From positions 1 through 5,390 of the forward strand of contig JAKRSE010000398.1 of assembly GCA_022402505.1 (NCBI GenBank): DNA of 5,390 nt, read 5' to 3'. Position 1 is the stretch's first letter. Each line of letters starts with the position of its first letter. The notes below the pieces were generated by a model. That model did no database searches. It had not been told where the DNA came from and saw only the letters and a program-made list of their open reading frames with translations. The stretch comes from Fimbriimonadaceae bacterium. GTDB lineage: Bacteria > Armatimonadota > Fimbriimonadia > Fimbriimonadales > Fimbriimonadaceae. A program made the translations under genes and the position numbers. Of this stretch, positions 1-5,390 are shown piece after piece.

Positions 1-12
1 TCCCGATCCGCG

Positions 13-1275
13 TCACGACTCCATGATGCTCCAGAATTCGTCGGAACCGGGCTCCGCTTCGGTCTGGCTGCCATCGGCCATCCGTTTGATCGAGACGACC
101 CCGCGAGCCGATTCATCCTCGCCCAGGATCACGGAGAACCGGGCTCCCAGACGGTCCGCCAGCTTCATCTGACCCTTGATGGATCGGCCGTCCAGGTCGA
201 GAATGGCGGTCTGGCCCCGGCCTCGAATCTCTCCGGCAAGGGCCTCGGCAGCCGCCCGATCCTGCGCCTGACAGACCAGAAAGATCGGTCCCGACGGCGG
301 CGAGGGAACCAGCCCCTCAGCCTCCAGAATCAGGAGCAACCGTTCGATGCCCATGCCGAAGCCGACGCTGGGCGTGGGAGGGCCGCCGATCTCTTCGACC
401 AGGCCGTCATACCGCCCGCCGCCGCTCACCGCCGACTGGGCGCCGAGGGCTCCGGACTGGATCTCGAAGACCGTGTCCGTGTAGTAGTCCAGGCCTCGGA
501 CGATGCGGGGGTCGAGGGTCCAGCCCACTCCCAGCCGATCCAGCTCGGCTTCCAGCGCGGCCTGGCGGACCCGGCTCTCCGGCTCCAGGACATCGAGGAT
601 CAGCGGCGCGTCCTGCATCAGCTCGGCGATCTCCTGGTCCTTGCTGTCGAAGAGCCGCAGAGGATTCGCCTCCGCCCGCGCTCGATTCTCCTCCGTCTGG
701 TCGGCCAGCCAGGGCGCAATGTGGGCCAGAAGCTTCTCTCGGAATGCGCTTCGGGTCGCCGCCCGGCCGATGCTGTTCAGGCGGACGGTCAGGCCCTTGA
801 GACCGAGGTCGGAGAGGAACTGCCATGCCAGGGCGATCACCTCGGCGTCCGCCAAGGGGGAATCCGATCCCACAAGCTCGGCCCCGAACTGGTGGTGCTG
901 CCGGAGCCGCCCCTTCTGCGGCCGCTCGTAGCGGAAGTTCTGGACCAGGTACCACATCCGCAGCGGGAGGCCGGGCTGGATCAGGCGGTGCTCCAGGGCG
1001 GCTCGCAGCGCGGGCGCCGTCCCTTCCGGCCGCAGGGTGATCGACCGCCCGCCCCGATCCTCGAAGGTGTACATCTGCTTGCCGACCACCTCGCTGGTCT
1101 CGCCGCTCGACCGGACGAAGAGCTCGGTCTCCTCGAAGATCGGTGTGCGAATCTCGCCGTAGCCGCGAGCCGAGCAGATCTCGGCGAAGCGGGCCTGCAG
1201 GGCCTGCCAGCGCGGCGATTCGGCCGGCAGGAGGTCCTGCGTGCCCCGAGGGGCGGAGAACCGGTTGCGGCTCAC
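13..1275 (-). CDS. hisS: Histidyl-tRNA synthetase (class II aaRS)
   Basis: This cytoplasmic enzyme charges tRNA-His with histidine using ATP. The 420-residue product has the usual length of bacterial HisRS and appears complete. Visible family signatures, numbered from the GTG start, are: motif 1 region with TPIFEETELF (44-53); the ATP and amino-acid site LRPEGTAPALRA (81-92); motif 2 FRYERPQKGRLRQHHQF (114-130); the HisRS-specific LDPRIVRGLDYYTDTVFE (254-271) with the catalytic Arg in VRGLDYY; SAVSGGGRYDGL (281-292); and motif 3 GFGMGIERLLLIL (305-317). The anticodon-binding domain occupies about 329-420. The start is GTG at 1275-1273, because the conserved N-terminus (RFSAPRGTQDLLP) begins just after it and a GGAGG lies 7 bases upstream. 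The frame stays open to 1881, but that stretch is the shadow of the aldolase gene. It overlaps the aldolase stop by 4 bases. The RQHHQ in motif 2 replaces the more usual RQFHQ. Confidence 0.97.
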   Translation of the reverse strand: MSRNRFSAPRGTQDLLPAESPRWQALQARFAEICSARGYGEIRTPIFEETELFVRSSGETSEVVGKQMYTFEDRGGRSITLRPEGTAPALRAALEHRLIQPGLPLRMWYLVQNFRYERPQKGRLRQHHQFGAELVGSDSPLADAEVIALAWQFLSDLGLKGLTVRLNSIGRAATRSAFREKLLAHIAPWLADQTEENRARAEANPLRLFDSKDQEIAELMQDAPLILDVLEPESRVRQAALEAELDRLGVGWTLDPRIVRGLDYYTDTVFEIQSGALGAQSAVSGGGRYDGLVEEIGGPPTPSVGFGMGIERLLLILEAEGLVPSPPSGPIFLVCQAQDRAAAEALAGEIRGRGQTAILDLDGRSIKGQMKLADRLGARFSVILGEDESARGVVSIKRMADGSQTEAEPGSDEFWSIMES

Positions 1276-1913
1276 GCCAAAGCCTCCAGAGCCCCGCTCA
1301 GCGGCAGGCGGCGGAGAGCCGACTCCGGCATGGAATGGCCCCCTCCCAGAAGGCGGGCGTAGAGAAGGGTCTTGGCGATCTGTTCCAGGCTTTCCATGCG
1401 CATCAGGGCATCCGTCACCGAAGCGCCCATGACGGCGGCTCCGTGGTTCGCGAGAAGAAACGTCTTGTGGTCCTCCAGGTAGGGCTCCAGCGCGGCCGGA
1501 AGCTCGTCGGTCCCCGGGAATCCGAAGGGAACCACCGGAACCGGACCCAGCGCAAAGGCCGCTTCGACCAACAGGTCGTGCGGGATCGGCTCTCCGGCGA
1601 TCCCGAAGGCGGTGGCGCAGGGAGGGTGGGCGTGGATGAAGGCTCGGCAGTCCGGGCGGGCCCGATAGGCGGCCAGGTGGATTCGGATTTCGCTTGAAGG
1701 TCGCCCCTCGCCGCTCGGCAGGCCCTGGAGGTCGATCACCACCAGGTCGGCGGGCTTCAGGCGATCCTTCGGCCGACCCGCTGGAGTGGTGAGAATCCGC
1801 TGCGGGCTCAGCCGGACGCTCAGATTTCCCTCGCCGCCGGCAATCAGGCCGCGGGTCCAAAGACGCCGCCCGGCATCGCACAGCGACGCCCTCAGTTTGA
1901 GCTCCGATTCCAC
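1272..1913 (-). CDS. Class II (zinc) aldolase/adducin family, FucA-like
   Basis: The predicted cytoplasmic metal-dependent aldolase is 213 residues long, close to E. coli L-fuculose-1-phosphate aldolase (215). Visible active-site elements are: GEGNLSVR (27-34), the phosphate-binding loop; TTPAG (42-46); SSE with Glu75 as the likely catalytic acid/base; the zinc ligands His94 and His96 in FIHAHPP; and His157 in LLANHGAAVMG. Each sits two residues after its FucA counterpart (E73, H92, H94, H155), so the active site looks intact. HAHPP favours the fuculose-phosphate-aldolase branch over AraD epimerases or MtnB dehydratases, but the substrate cannot be read from sequence and no sugar-catabolism neighbour is present. 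The start is GTG at 1913-1911, the only plausible in-frame start next to the conserved region; it has no SD. The frame stays open to 2852, but that part is antisense to the protease gene. The stop overlaps the hisS start (GTGA), indicating translational coupling. Confidence 0.9.
   Translation of the reverse strand: MESELKLRASLCDAGRRLWTRGLIAGGEGNLSVRLSPQRILTTPAGRPKDRLKPADLVVIDLQGLPSGEGRPSSEIRIHLAAYRARPDCRAFIHAHPPCATAFGIAGEPIPHDLLVEAAFALGPVPVVPFGFPGTDELPAALEPYLEDHKTFLLANHGAAVMGASVTDALMRMESLEQIAKTLLYARLLGGGHSMPESALRRLPLSGALEALA
1283..1287 (-). promoter_or_regulatory. Shine-Dalgarno GGAGG for hisS, inside the aldolase gene
   Basis: Read on the minus strand, GGAGG is followed by seven bases (CTTTGGC) and then the GTG start of hisS. 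Motif and spacing are near ideal. It decides the hisS start and shows that this organism uses SD-led initiation for a gene inside an operon. Confidence 0.8.
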
Positions 1914-1920
1914 CGCGTCG

Positions 1921-1926
1921 AGTATA
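1921..1926 (-). promoter_or_regulatory. Candidate -10 element TATACT for aldolase-hisS
   Basis: On the minus strand TATACT matches the -10 consensus TATAAT at five of six positions. It ends seven bases before the GTG start of the aldolase. A transcript from it would begin at or within a base or two of the start codon, meaning a leaderless mRNA, which agrees with the absence of an SD. No TTGACA-like -35 is present at 16-18 bp spacing; CGGGGA or GGGGAT occupies that place. Confidence 0.4.
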
Positions 1927-1958
1927 CAGATTGATCTACGGCATCCCCGGGCTCGCTT

Positions 1959-1969
1959 GGGGTATCCCC
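1959..1969. repeat. Small GC inverted repeat GGGG-TAT-CCCC
   Basis: Four G and four C bases flank TAT just upstream of the protease ATG (eight bases from the start). It could be a small operator half, part of the core promoter, or chance in GC-rich DNA. No function can be assigned. Confidence 0.25.
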
Positions 1970-1976
1970 TCGCGTC

Positions 1977-2048
1977 ATGCAGCGCGTCTTTTGGACCGTG
2001 GCCGGAGGAGTTCTGGCCGCGGTGGCGGTTGGGCAGGTTTCGACGGCC
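1977..2048 (+). other. Sec-type signal peptide of the tricorn-like protease
   Basis: Residues 1-24 have a short n-region with Arg3, a hydrophobic core from Val4 to about Gly19, and a small-residue end SxA (Ser22-Thr23-Ala24) before Glu25, which fits signal peptidase I cleavage after Ala24. There is no lipobox cysteine and no twin arginine. This predicts release to the periplasm or the exterior. Confidence 0.75.
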
Positions 2049-5000
2049 GAAACGGTCGAGGTCTTCGGGCCCCGCAGTCTGGCCCTCAGCCCGGATGGAA
2101 CCAAGCTCGCCTTCTCCTGGCGAGGCGACCTCTGGATCGCCGACAGCAACGGCGGACGGGCCGTCGCCCTCACCTCCCACGTCGAAATGGAAGACAACCC
2201 GGTCTTCTCGCCCGACGGTCGATGGATCGCCTTCAGCTCGAACCGGTTCGGCGGATCCGACATCTTCGTCATCCCGGCAGAGGGCGGTGCGCCCAGCCGG
2301 ATCACCTATCACCCCGGCGGCGAAGTCCCCACGGGCTGGCAAGGCGCCACCAAGATCCTCTTCCGAGCCTCGCGGGAAGGCGAGGAGAACGCCATCTTCT
2401 CGGTCGATGTCCGCACCCTCTCCCTCGAACAGCTCCACCGAGACAATCGGAACCTCGGCAACCCCGCCGCCAGCCTGGATGGAAGCCGAGTCCTGTTCAC
2501 CCGGTTCGGCTACCCTTGGTCGCGGCCCCGCTATGAAGGATCCGGCGCCCAGCAGCTCTGGACCATGACGCCCGGCGGTTCGGCCCGGCCTCTGGTCAAC
2601 AACGGCCGCCAGCAGCTCTGGCCCGGCTTCCTGCCGAACGGCGACATCGCCGTCGTCACCACGGCCGAGAAGACCCCCAGCGTCACCGACATGAACAAGC
2701 CGCCCGTCCGATGGACCGATTCGGCGGCCCGGACCCCCAACGTCTATGTGACGGGCTCCGACGGGCGTCAGCGGAGGATCACCCAGCATGTCGGCCGACC
2801 GGCCCGGTTCCTGGCCGTCGCTGCTCGGAGCGGAGCCATGGCCTATGAGCACGAGGGCCGGGTCCAGTTCGCTGCCGACGGCCGAACCTTCAAGCAGGTC
2901 CAGTTCACGGCGGCGGTTGACGAGAAGTTCAACAGTCTCGACCGCCAGGTGGTCACTTCCGGCGCCTCACAGGTCAGCCTCAGCCCGGATGCCAAGACCT
3001 TCGTCTTCGCCGCCGGCAACGAGCTCTGGTCGGTGCCCGTGGACCAGCCGGGCAACCGGCCGAACCGCAGCGACGCCCGACGCCTGACCGACTGGGCGGG
3101 CCTCGACGAGTCTCCGATCTACACGCCGGACGGCAAGGCGATCTTCTTCACCTCGGATCGGGAAGGCTCGGTCCGCCTCTACCGGATGACCCTGGACGAT
3201 GGGAAGGTCGTCGCCATCACGAAGGAGGATGAGGACGTTCTGGAGCTTCAGCTCACCCCGGATCGCAAGCACCTGAGCTTCTGGGTTGCCGGAGCCAAGG
3301 GCGGACTGCACCGGGTCTCCGTCGACGGAGGAACCCCGGAGAAGGTCATCGACCTCCCGCGGCCCTACCGCTACGAGACCGACAACTCCTACGCCTGGTC
3401 TCCGGATGGACGCTGGGTGGCCTATACCGTCCGCCGCCCCCTCACCAGCGTCAACATCTTCCTGTACGACACCCAGACGAAGACGGAAACCAACGTCACC
3501 CGGCTGACGGCCTTCCACGGCCAGCCCGTCTTCTCGGCCGACGGTCGGTATCTCTACTTCGTCGGGCAACGCGACCAGTCGGGAATCTTCGTCGTTCCCC
3601 TGGCCGACGAGCCCTTCCGAACGGCCGACCGCGAGCTCAAGTACGAGAAGCCCAAGGAGACCCCGAAGGTTGAGGTCGTTCTGAACGGCATCCACAACCG
3701 CATCCGACTCTTCCAGTCCGGCGAAGCCGGGAATCTTCGGTTCGACGCCGAGAACGGCAACCTGCTCTTCAATCGGGGCAGTCAGGTCTGGCAGGTCGGC
3801 TATGACGGAGAGGGAGCGCGGCCCCTGACCTCGGGATCGGGCATCGGGTCCTTCGAGTTCTCGGCCGACGGGACGAAGCTGGTCTTTGTCCGCGACGGTC
3901 TCCCCGCGATCCTGGAACTGCGCCGCAACAACTATCCGGTCCGCACCGTCAACTTCCGCGGCGAGCTGGTCCAGAACCTCAACGAGGTGAGGGGAGCCGC
4001 CTTCGCCCAGTTCTGGCGCGAATACAACCGAACCTTCTACGACCCGAACTTCCACGGTCGAGATTGGCGGGCGCTCCGGACGGCCTACGAGCCCTTCCTC
4101 GCTTCGGTCGGCCACGCCAACGAGTTCGCCACCGTGCTGAACATGCTGGTCGGCGAGCTGGATGCCTCTCATGCCGAAGTCAGCACGGCCGGCGGCCCGA
4201 CCGGAGTCGGCAGCACGTCGGTCGGCCACCTCGGCCTCACCTTCGACTACAGCCACCGAGGGCCGGGAATCAAGGTGCTGGCCGTTCCCGCGAACACGCC
4301 GGGCAGCTTCGAGGCGACCCGGGTGGCTCCGGGCGAGTTCATCCACGAGATCAACGGCCGTCCGGCCAGGCTCAGCGAGGAGCTTTGGCGCGACATCCTG
4401 CTCGGCCAGGCGGGCCGTGACGTGACCCTGCTGATCGGCAAGACGGCCGACCGAAGCCAGGTCCGCACCGTCACCTACCGAGCCTTGGGCCAGGGCGAAT
4501 GGTCGAACCTGCTCTACGAGAACCGGATCGCGGCTCGGCGGGCTTATGTCGAGGAGAAGTCCGGCGGTCGGCTCACCTACCTGGAGATTCCGGGAATGGG
4601 TGGCGCGCAGCTCCGGCGCTTCAACTTCGAGGCCTGGGAGGCGATCCAGGGCCGGCAGGGGGTCATCATTGACGTCCGAAACAACGGCGGAGGCAACATC
4701 AGCGACGACCTGATGGACCTTATCGAGCGGCGGCCGAACTACTTCTTCCGCCTGCGCGATACGGAGGTTCAGCCCATGCCGGACCGCAGCTGGTCCAACG
4801 ACCTGAAGGTGGTCGTCCTCCAGAGCGAGACCAGCTTCAGCGACGCCGAGATCTACCCGGCGGCGATGAAGGATCGCGGCTTCGCCACCCTCATCGGAAT
4901 GCCGACCACGGGCTACGTCATCGCCACCTACGGCCTGAATCTGCTCGACGGCACCCGCGCCCGGATGCCTGCCTGGGCGGTCTATCGCCTGGACGGCACC

Positions 5001-5126
5001 AACATGGAGAACCAGGGACAGCAGCCCGACATCCGAGTGGACTGGCCGGTGGAGGACTACCTCGCCGGACGAGACCCGCAGCTCGACCGAGCGATCTCCG
5101 AACTGCTCCGCAAGATCGGCCGCTGA
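1977..5126 (+). CDS. Exported tricorn-like protease (peptidase family S41, PDZ)
   Basis: The product is 1049 residues, close to archaeal tricorn (1071), a serine protease that cuts oligopeptides. Order of domains: signal peptide (1-24); about a dozen beta-propeller blade motifs of SPDG-x-x-AF type, for example at 38-46, 78-86, 336-344, 383-391, 475-483, 520-528 and 629-637, forming a first propeller (about 28-320) and a second (about 330-660); helical C1 domain (about 668-745); PDZ domain (about 748-838); and S41 core (about 845-1049). Residues lining up with the tricorn catalytic tetrad are present: Ser731-His732 in DASHAEV (tricorn S745-H746), nucleophile Ser955 in SFSDAE (S965), and Glu1011 in MENQGQQPD (E1023). 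DVRNNGGGN (899-907) matches the glycine-rich oxyanion region. It therefore looks active. The ATG start is chosen because the signal peptide begins there; no SD is seen. It stands alone as a divergent gene and is followed by a hairpin. An alternative label is a TolB-like/S41 hybrid, but the ordered tetrad supports tricorn. Confidence 0.93.
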   Translation: MQRVFWTVAGGVLAAVAVGQVSTAETVEVFGPRSLALSPDGTKLAFSWRGDLWIADSNGGRAVALTSHVEMEDNPVFSPDGRWIAFSSNRFGGSDIFVIPAEGGAPSRITYHPGGEVPTGWQGATKILFRASREGEENAIFSVDVRTLSLEQLHRDNRNLGNPAASLDGSRVLFTRFGYPWSRPRYEGSGAQQLWTMTPGGSARPLVNNGRQQLWPGFLPNGDIAVVTTAEKTPSVTDMNKPPVRWTDSAARTPNVYVTGSDGRQRRITQHVGRPARFLAVAARSGAMAYEHEGRVQFAADGRTFKQVQFTAAVDEKFNSLDRQVVTSGASQVSLSPDAKTFVFAAGNELWSVPVDQPGNRPNRSDARRLTDWAGLDESPIYTPDGKAIFFTSDREGSVRLYRMTLDDGKVVAITKEDEDVLELQLTPDRKHLSFWVAGAKGGLHRVSVDGGTPEKVIDLPRPYRYETDNSYAWSPDGRWVAYTVRRPLTSVNIFLYDTQTKTETNVTRLTAFHGQPVFSADGRYLYFVGQRDQSGIFVVPLADEPFRTADRELKYEKPKETPKVEVVLNGIHNRIRLFQSGEAGNLRFDAENGNLLFNRGSQVWQVGYDGEGARPLTSGSGIGSFEFSADGTKLVFVRDGLPAILELRRNNYPVRTVNFRGELVQNLNEVRGAAFAQFWREYNRTFYDPNFHGRDWRALRTAYEPFLASVGHANEFATVLNMLVGELDASHAEVSTAGGPTGVGSTSVGHLGLTFDYSHRGPGIKVLAVPANTPGSFEATRVAPGEFIHEINGRPARLSEELWRDILLGQAGRDVTLLIGKTADRSQVRTVTYRALGQGEWSNLLYENRIAARRAYVEEKSGGRLTYLEIPGMGGAQLRRFNFEAWEAIQGRQGVIIDVRNNGGGNISDDLMDLIERRPNYFFRLRDTEVQPMPDRSWSNDLKVVVLQSETSFSDAEIYPAAMKDRGFATLIGMPTTGYVIATYGLNLLDGTRARMPAWAVYRLDGTNMENQGQQPDIRVDWPVEDYLAGRDPQLDRAISELLRKIGR
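4218..4490 (+). other. PDZ domain within the tricorn-like protease
   Basis: Residues about 748-838 include GHLGLTFDY, IKVLAVPANTPG and EFIHEINGRPA. This is the usual PDZ succession of a carboxylate-binding GLGF-like strand followed by a segment ending in an 'I-x-x-I-N-G' turn. It sits between the helical C1 domain and the S41 catalytic core, as in tricorn. Domain limits are approximate. Confidence 0.7.
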
Positions 5127-5143
5127 CCTCGGCACAAACCCCG

Positions 5144-5169
5144 CCCCGGTCGTCCAAGGACGACCGGGG
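5144..5169 (+). terminator. 12-bp GC-rich hairpin after the protease gene
   Basis: CCCCGGTCGTCC (5144-5155), AA, then GGACGACCGGGG (5158-5169) is a perfect 12-bp inverted repeat; in RNA the innermost pair would open to leave a CAAG tetraloop on an 11-bp stem. It starts 18 bases after the protease stop. It is not followed by a T-run (TAACATTG follows), so it is not a textbook intrinsic terminator. It may stop transcription weakly, protect the 3' end, or act as a regulator site for the TetR gene, whose candidate -10 begins at the next base. Confidence 0.55.
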
Positions 5170-5175
5170 TAACAT
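5170..5175 (+). promoter_or_regulatory. Candidate -10 element TAACAT for the TetR gene
   Basis: TAACAT fits the TAnnnT core of a sigma-70 -10 element, matches TATAAT at four of six positions, and lies between the hairpin and the palindrome. Transcription would begin near 5182, inside the palindrome, about 20 bases before the GTG. No clear -35 is visible; the place it should occupy falls inside the hairpin stem. Confidence 0.35.
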
Positions 5176-5189
5176 TGAACGACCGTTCA
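5176..5189. promoter_or_regulatory. TetR-type operator palindrome TGAACG-AC-CGTTCA
   Basis: Two perfect 6-bp half sites are separated by two bases. The form TGAACG-N2-CGTTCA is characteristic of sites bound by dimeric TetR/AcrR-family repressors. It ends 13 bases before the regulator's GTG and abuts the candidate -10, so a bound repressor would block its own promoter. Binding by the adjacent protein is an inference from position and motif. Confidence 0.65.
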
Positions 5190-5202
5190 GGTCCTTCCTC
5201 TC

Positions 5203-5390
5203 GTGCCTCCCGTGCCCCGCAAAGCCGCCCGGACTCCGGATGCCGAAGATCAGCACCGCGACAGCCGCGCTCTGATCCTCGCCGCCGCCGTGCGCCTGTT
5301 CAGCCAGGAGGGGTTCTTCGGGGTCTCCATCGCCGATGTCGCCCGGGAAGCCCGCGTCACCAAGAGCCTGGTGATGTACCACTTCGAGAG
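5203..5390 (+). CDS. TetR/AcrR-family transcriptional regulator, 5' part
   Basis: The open frame from GTG at 5203 (alternative GTG at 5212) runs off the window, giving the first 62 residues. After a basic, Pro- and Ala-rich tail (PRKAARTPDAED) comes the TetR DNA-binding domain: helix 1 RALILAAAVRLFSQEGF (22-38), then VSIADVAREARVTKSLVMYHF (41-61), in which VTKSLVMYHF is the recognition helix and matches the family pattern 'A-x-x-x-G-V-[ST]-x-x-x-[LI]-Y-x-H-F'. The usual Gly in the turn is Arg51 here. The C-terminal ligand-binding domain is outside the window, so the ligand and regulon are unknown. No SD precedes either GTG. The gene follows the protease on the same strand after a 76-base gap holding a hairpin and an operator-like palindrome, suggesting its own autoregulated promoter. 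Confidence 0.9.
   Translation, partial: MPPVPRKAARTPDAEDQHRDSRALILAAAVRLFSQEGFFGVSIADVAREARVTKSLVMYHFE

Larger units (their letters stand above)
1914..1976. promoter_or_regulatory. Divergent intergenic region between aldolase and protease genes
   Basis: These 63 bp must hold the promoters of both outward-facing genes unless transcription enters from further away. Centred on the GTATAC palindrome (1922-1927) there are -10-like hexamers on both strands: TATACT on the minus strand and TATACA (1923-1928) on the plus strand. A TTGATC at 1931-1936 resembles a plus-strand -35, but no good -10 lies at the right distance; the nearest candidate, TATCCC at 1963-1968, is 26 bp away. Neither start codon has a recognisable SD. 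The region is clearly a divergent promoter by position; the exact elements are uncertain. Confidence 0.55.

Noticed and set aside
1276..1881. N-terminal extension of the hisS reading frame by about 200 residues
   Set aside because: It is Arg/Pro/Gly-rich, has no HisRS similarity, and lies opposite codon phase over the well-supported aldolase gene. A GTG start with a GGAGG SD lies at the conserved N-terminus.
1931..1968. TTGATC (1931) with TATCCC (1963) as a sigma-70 promoter for the protease
   Set aside because: The 26-bp spacing is far from the usual 16-18 bp and TATCCC lacks the conserved final T, so I do not call it as a promoter.
1786..2568. Plus-strand 260-residue frame spanning the divergent intergenic region
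   Set aside because: It is Ser/Pro/Arg-rich, crosses the aldolase gene antisense and the protease gene in another frame, and shows no domain motif.
1914..2852. Long N-terminal extension of the aldolase frame on the minus strand
   Set aside because: It runs antisense across the signal peptide and first propeller of the protease, is low-complexity Gly/Arg/Asp-rich, and would give a 526-residue protein against about 215 for the family.
1977..3950. Repeated SPDG-type motifs considered as a DNA tandem repeat
   Set aside because: The similarity is at protein level (beta-propeller blades about 40-50 residues apart) with diverged DNA; there is no recent nucleotide repeat.
2967..5135. 722-residue open frame antisense to the protease gene
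   Set aside because: Long antisense frames are expected opposite high-GC genes with G/C third positions. Its translation resembles no family, and the sense strand holds a complete tricorn domain series.
4918..5382. Minus-strand 154-residue frame over the end of the protease gene and the TetR gene
   Set aside because: It is opposed by the protease S41 C-terminus with catalytic Glu and by a clear TetR helix-turn-helix; its own translation is low-complexity.

Overview
This is a high-GC bacterial chromosomal window with dense coding and a strong G/C preference at third codon positions. HisRS and the TetR-type regulator are of bacterial type. The large protease has a Sec-type signal peptide. Taxonomy cannot be fixed from the sequence alone. 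The mix of a secreted tricorn-like protease, high GC and start sites lacking Shine-Dalgarno (SD) sequences would suit Acidobacteriota or a similar high-GC environmental phylum, but this is a weak inference.

Layout. On the minus strand, a class II (zinc) aldolase gene of the FucA type (1272-1913) is followed by hisS (13-1275). The two overlap by 4 bases (GTGA), and an SD sequence for hisS lies inside the end of the aldolase gene, so they form a translationally coupled two-gene unit at least. A 63-bp divergent intergenic region (1914-1976) separates it from a plus-strand gene for a 1049-residue exported tricorn-like S41 serine protease (1977-5126). After that gene come a near-perfect 12-bp hairpin (5144-5169), a candidate -10 element, a TGAACG-N2-CGTTCA palindrome typical of TetR operators (5176-5189), and the 5' end of a TetR/AcrR-family regulator gene (GTG start at 5203) that runs off the window.

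How the parts relate. Nothing indicates one common pathway. HisRS is housekeeping, the aldolase is a sugar-phosphate or small-ketose lyase of unknown substrate, and the protease probably trims peptides outside the cytoplasm. The TetR gene looks autoregulated through the palindrome between its -10 element and its start codon. I found no CRISPR array, mobile element, tRNA or rRNA. I see no convincing new multi-gene system. The most useful leads are the exported tricorn, the compact terminator/operator/promoter region before the TetR gene, and the aldolase-hisS coupling.
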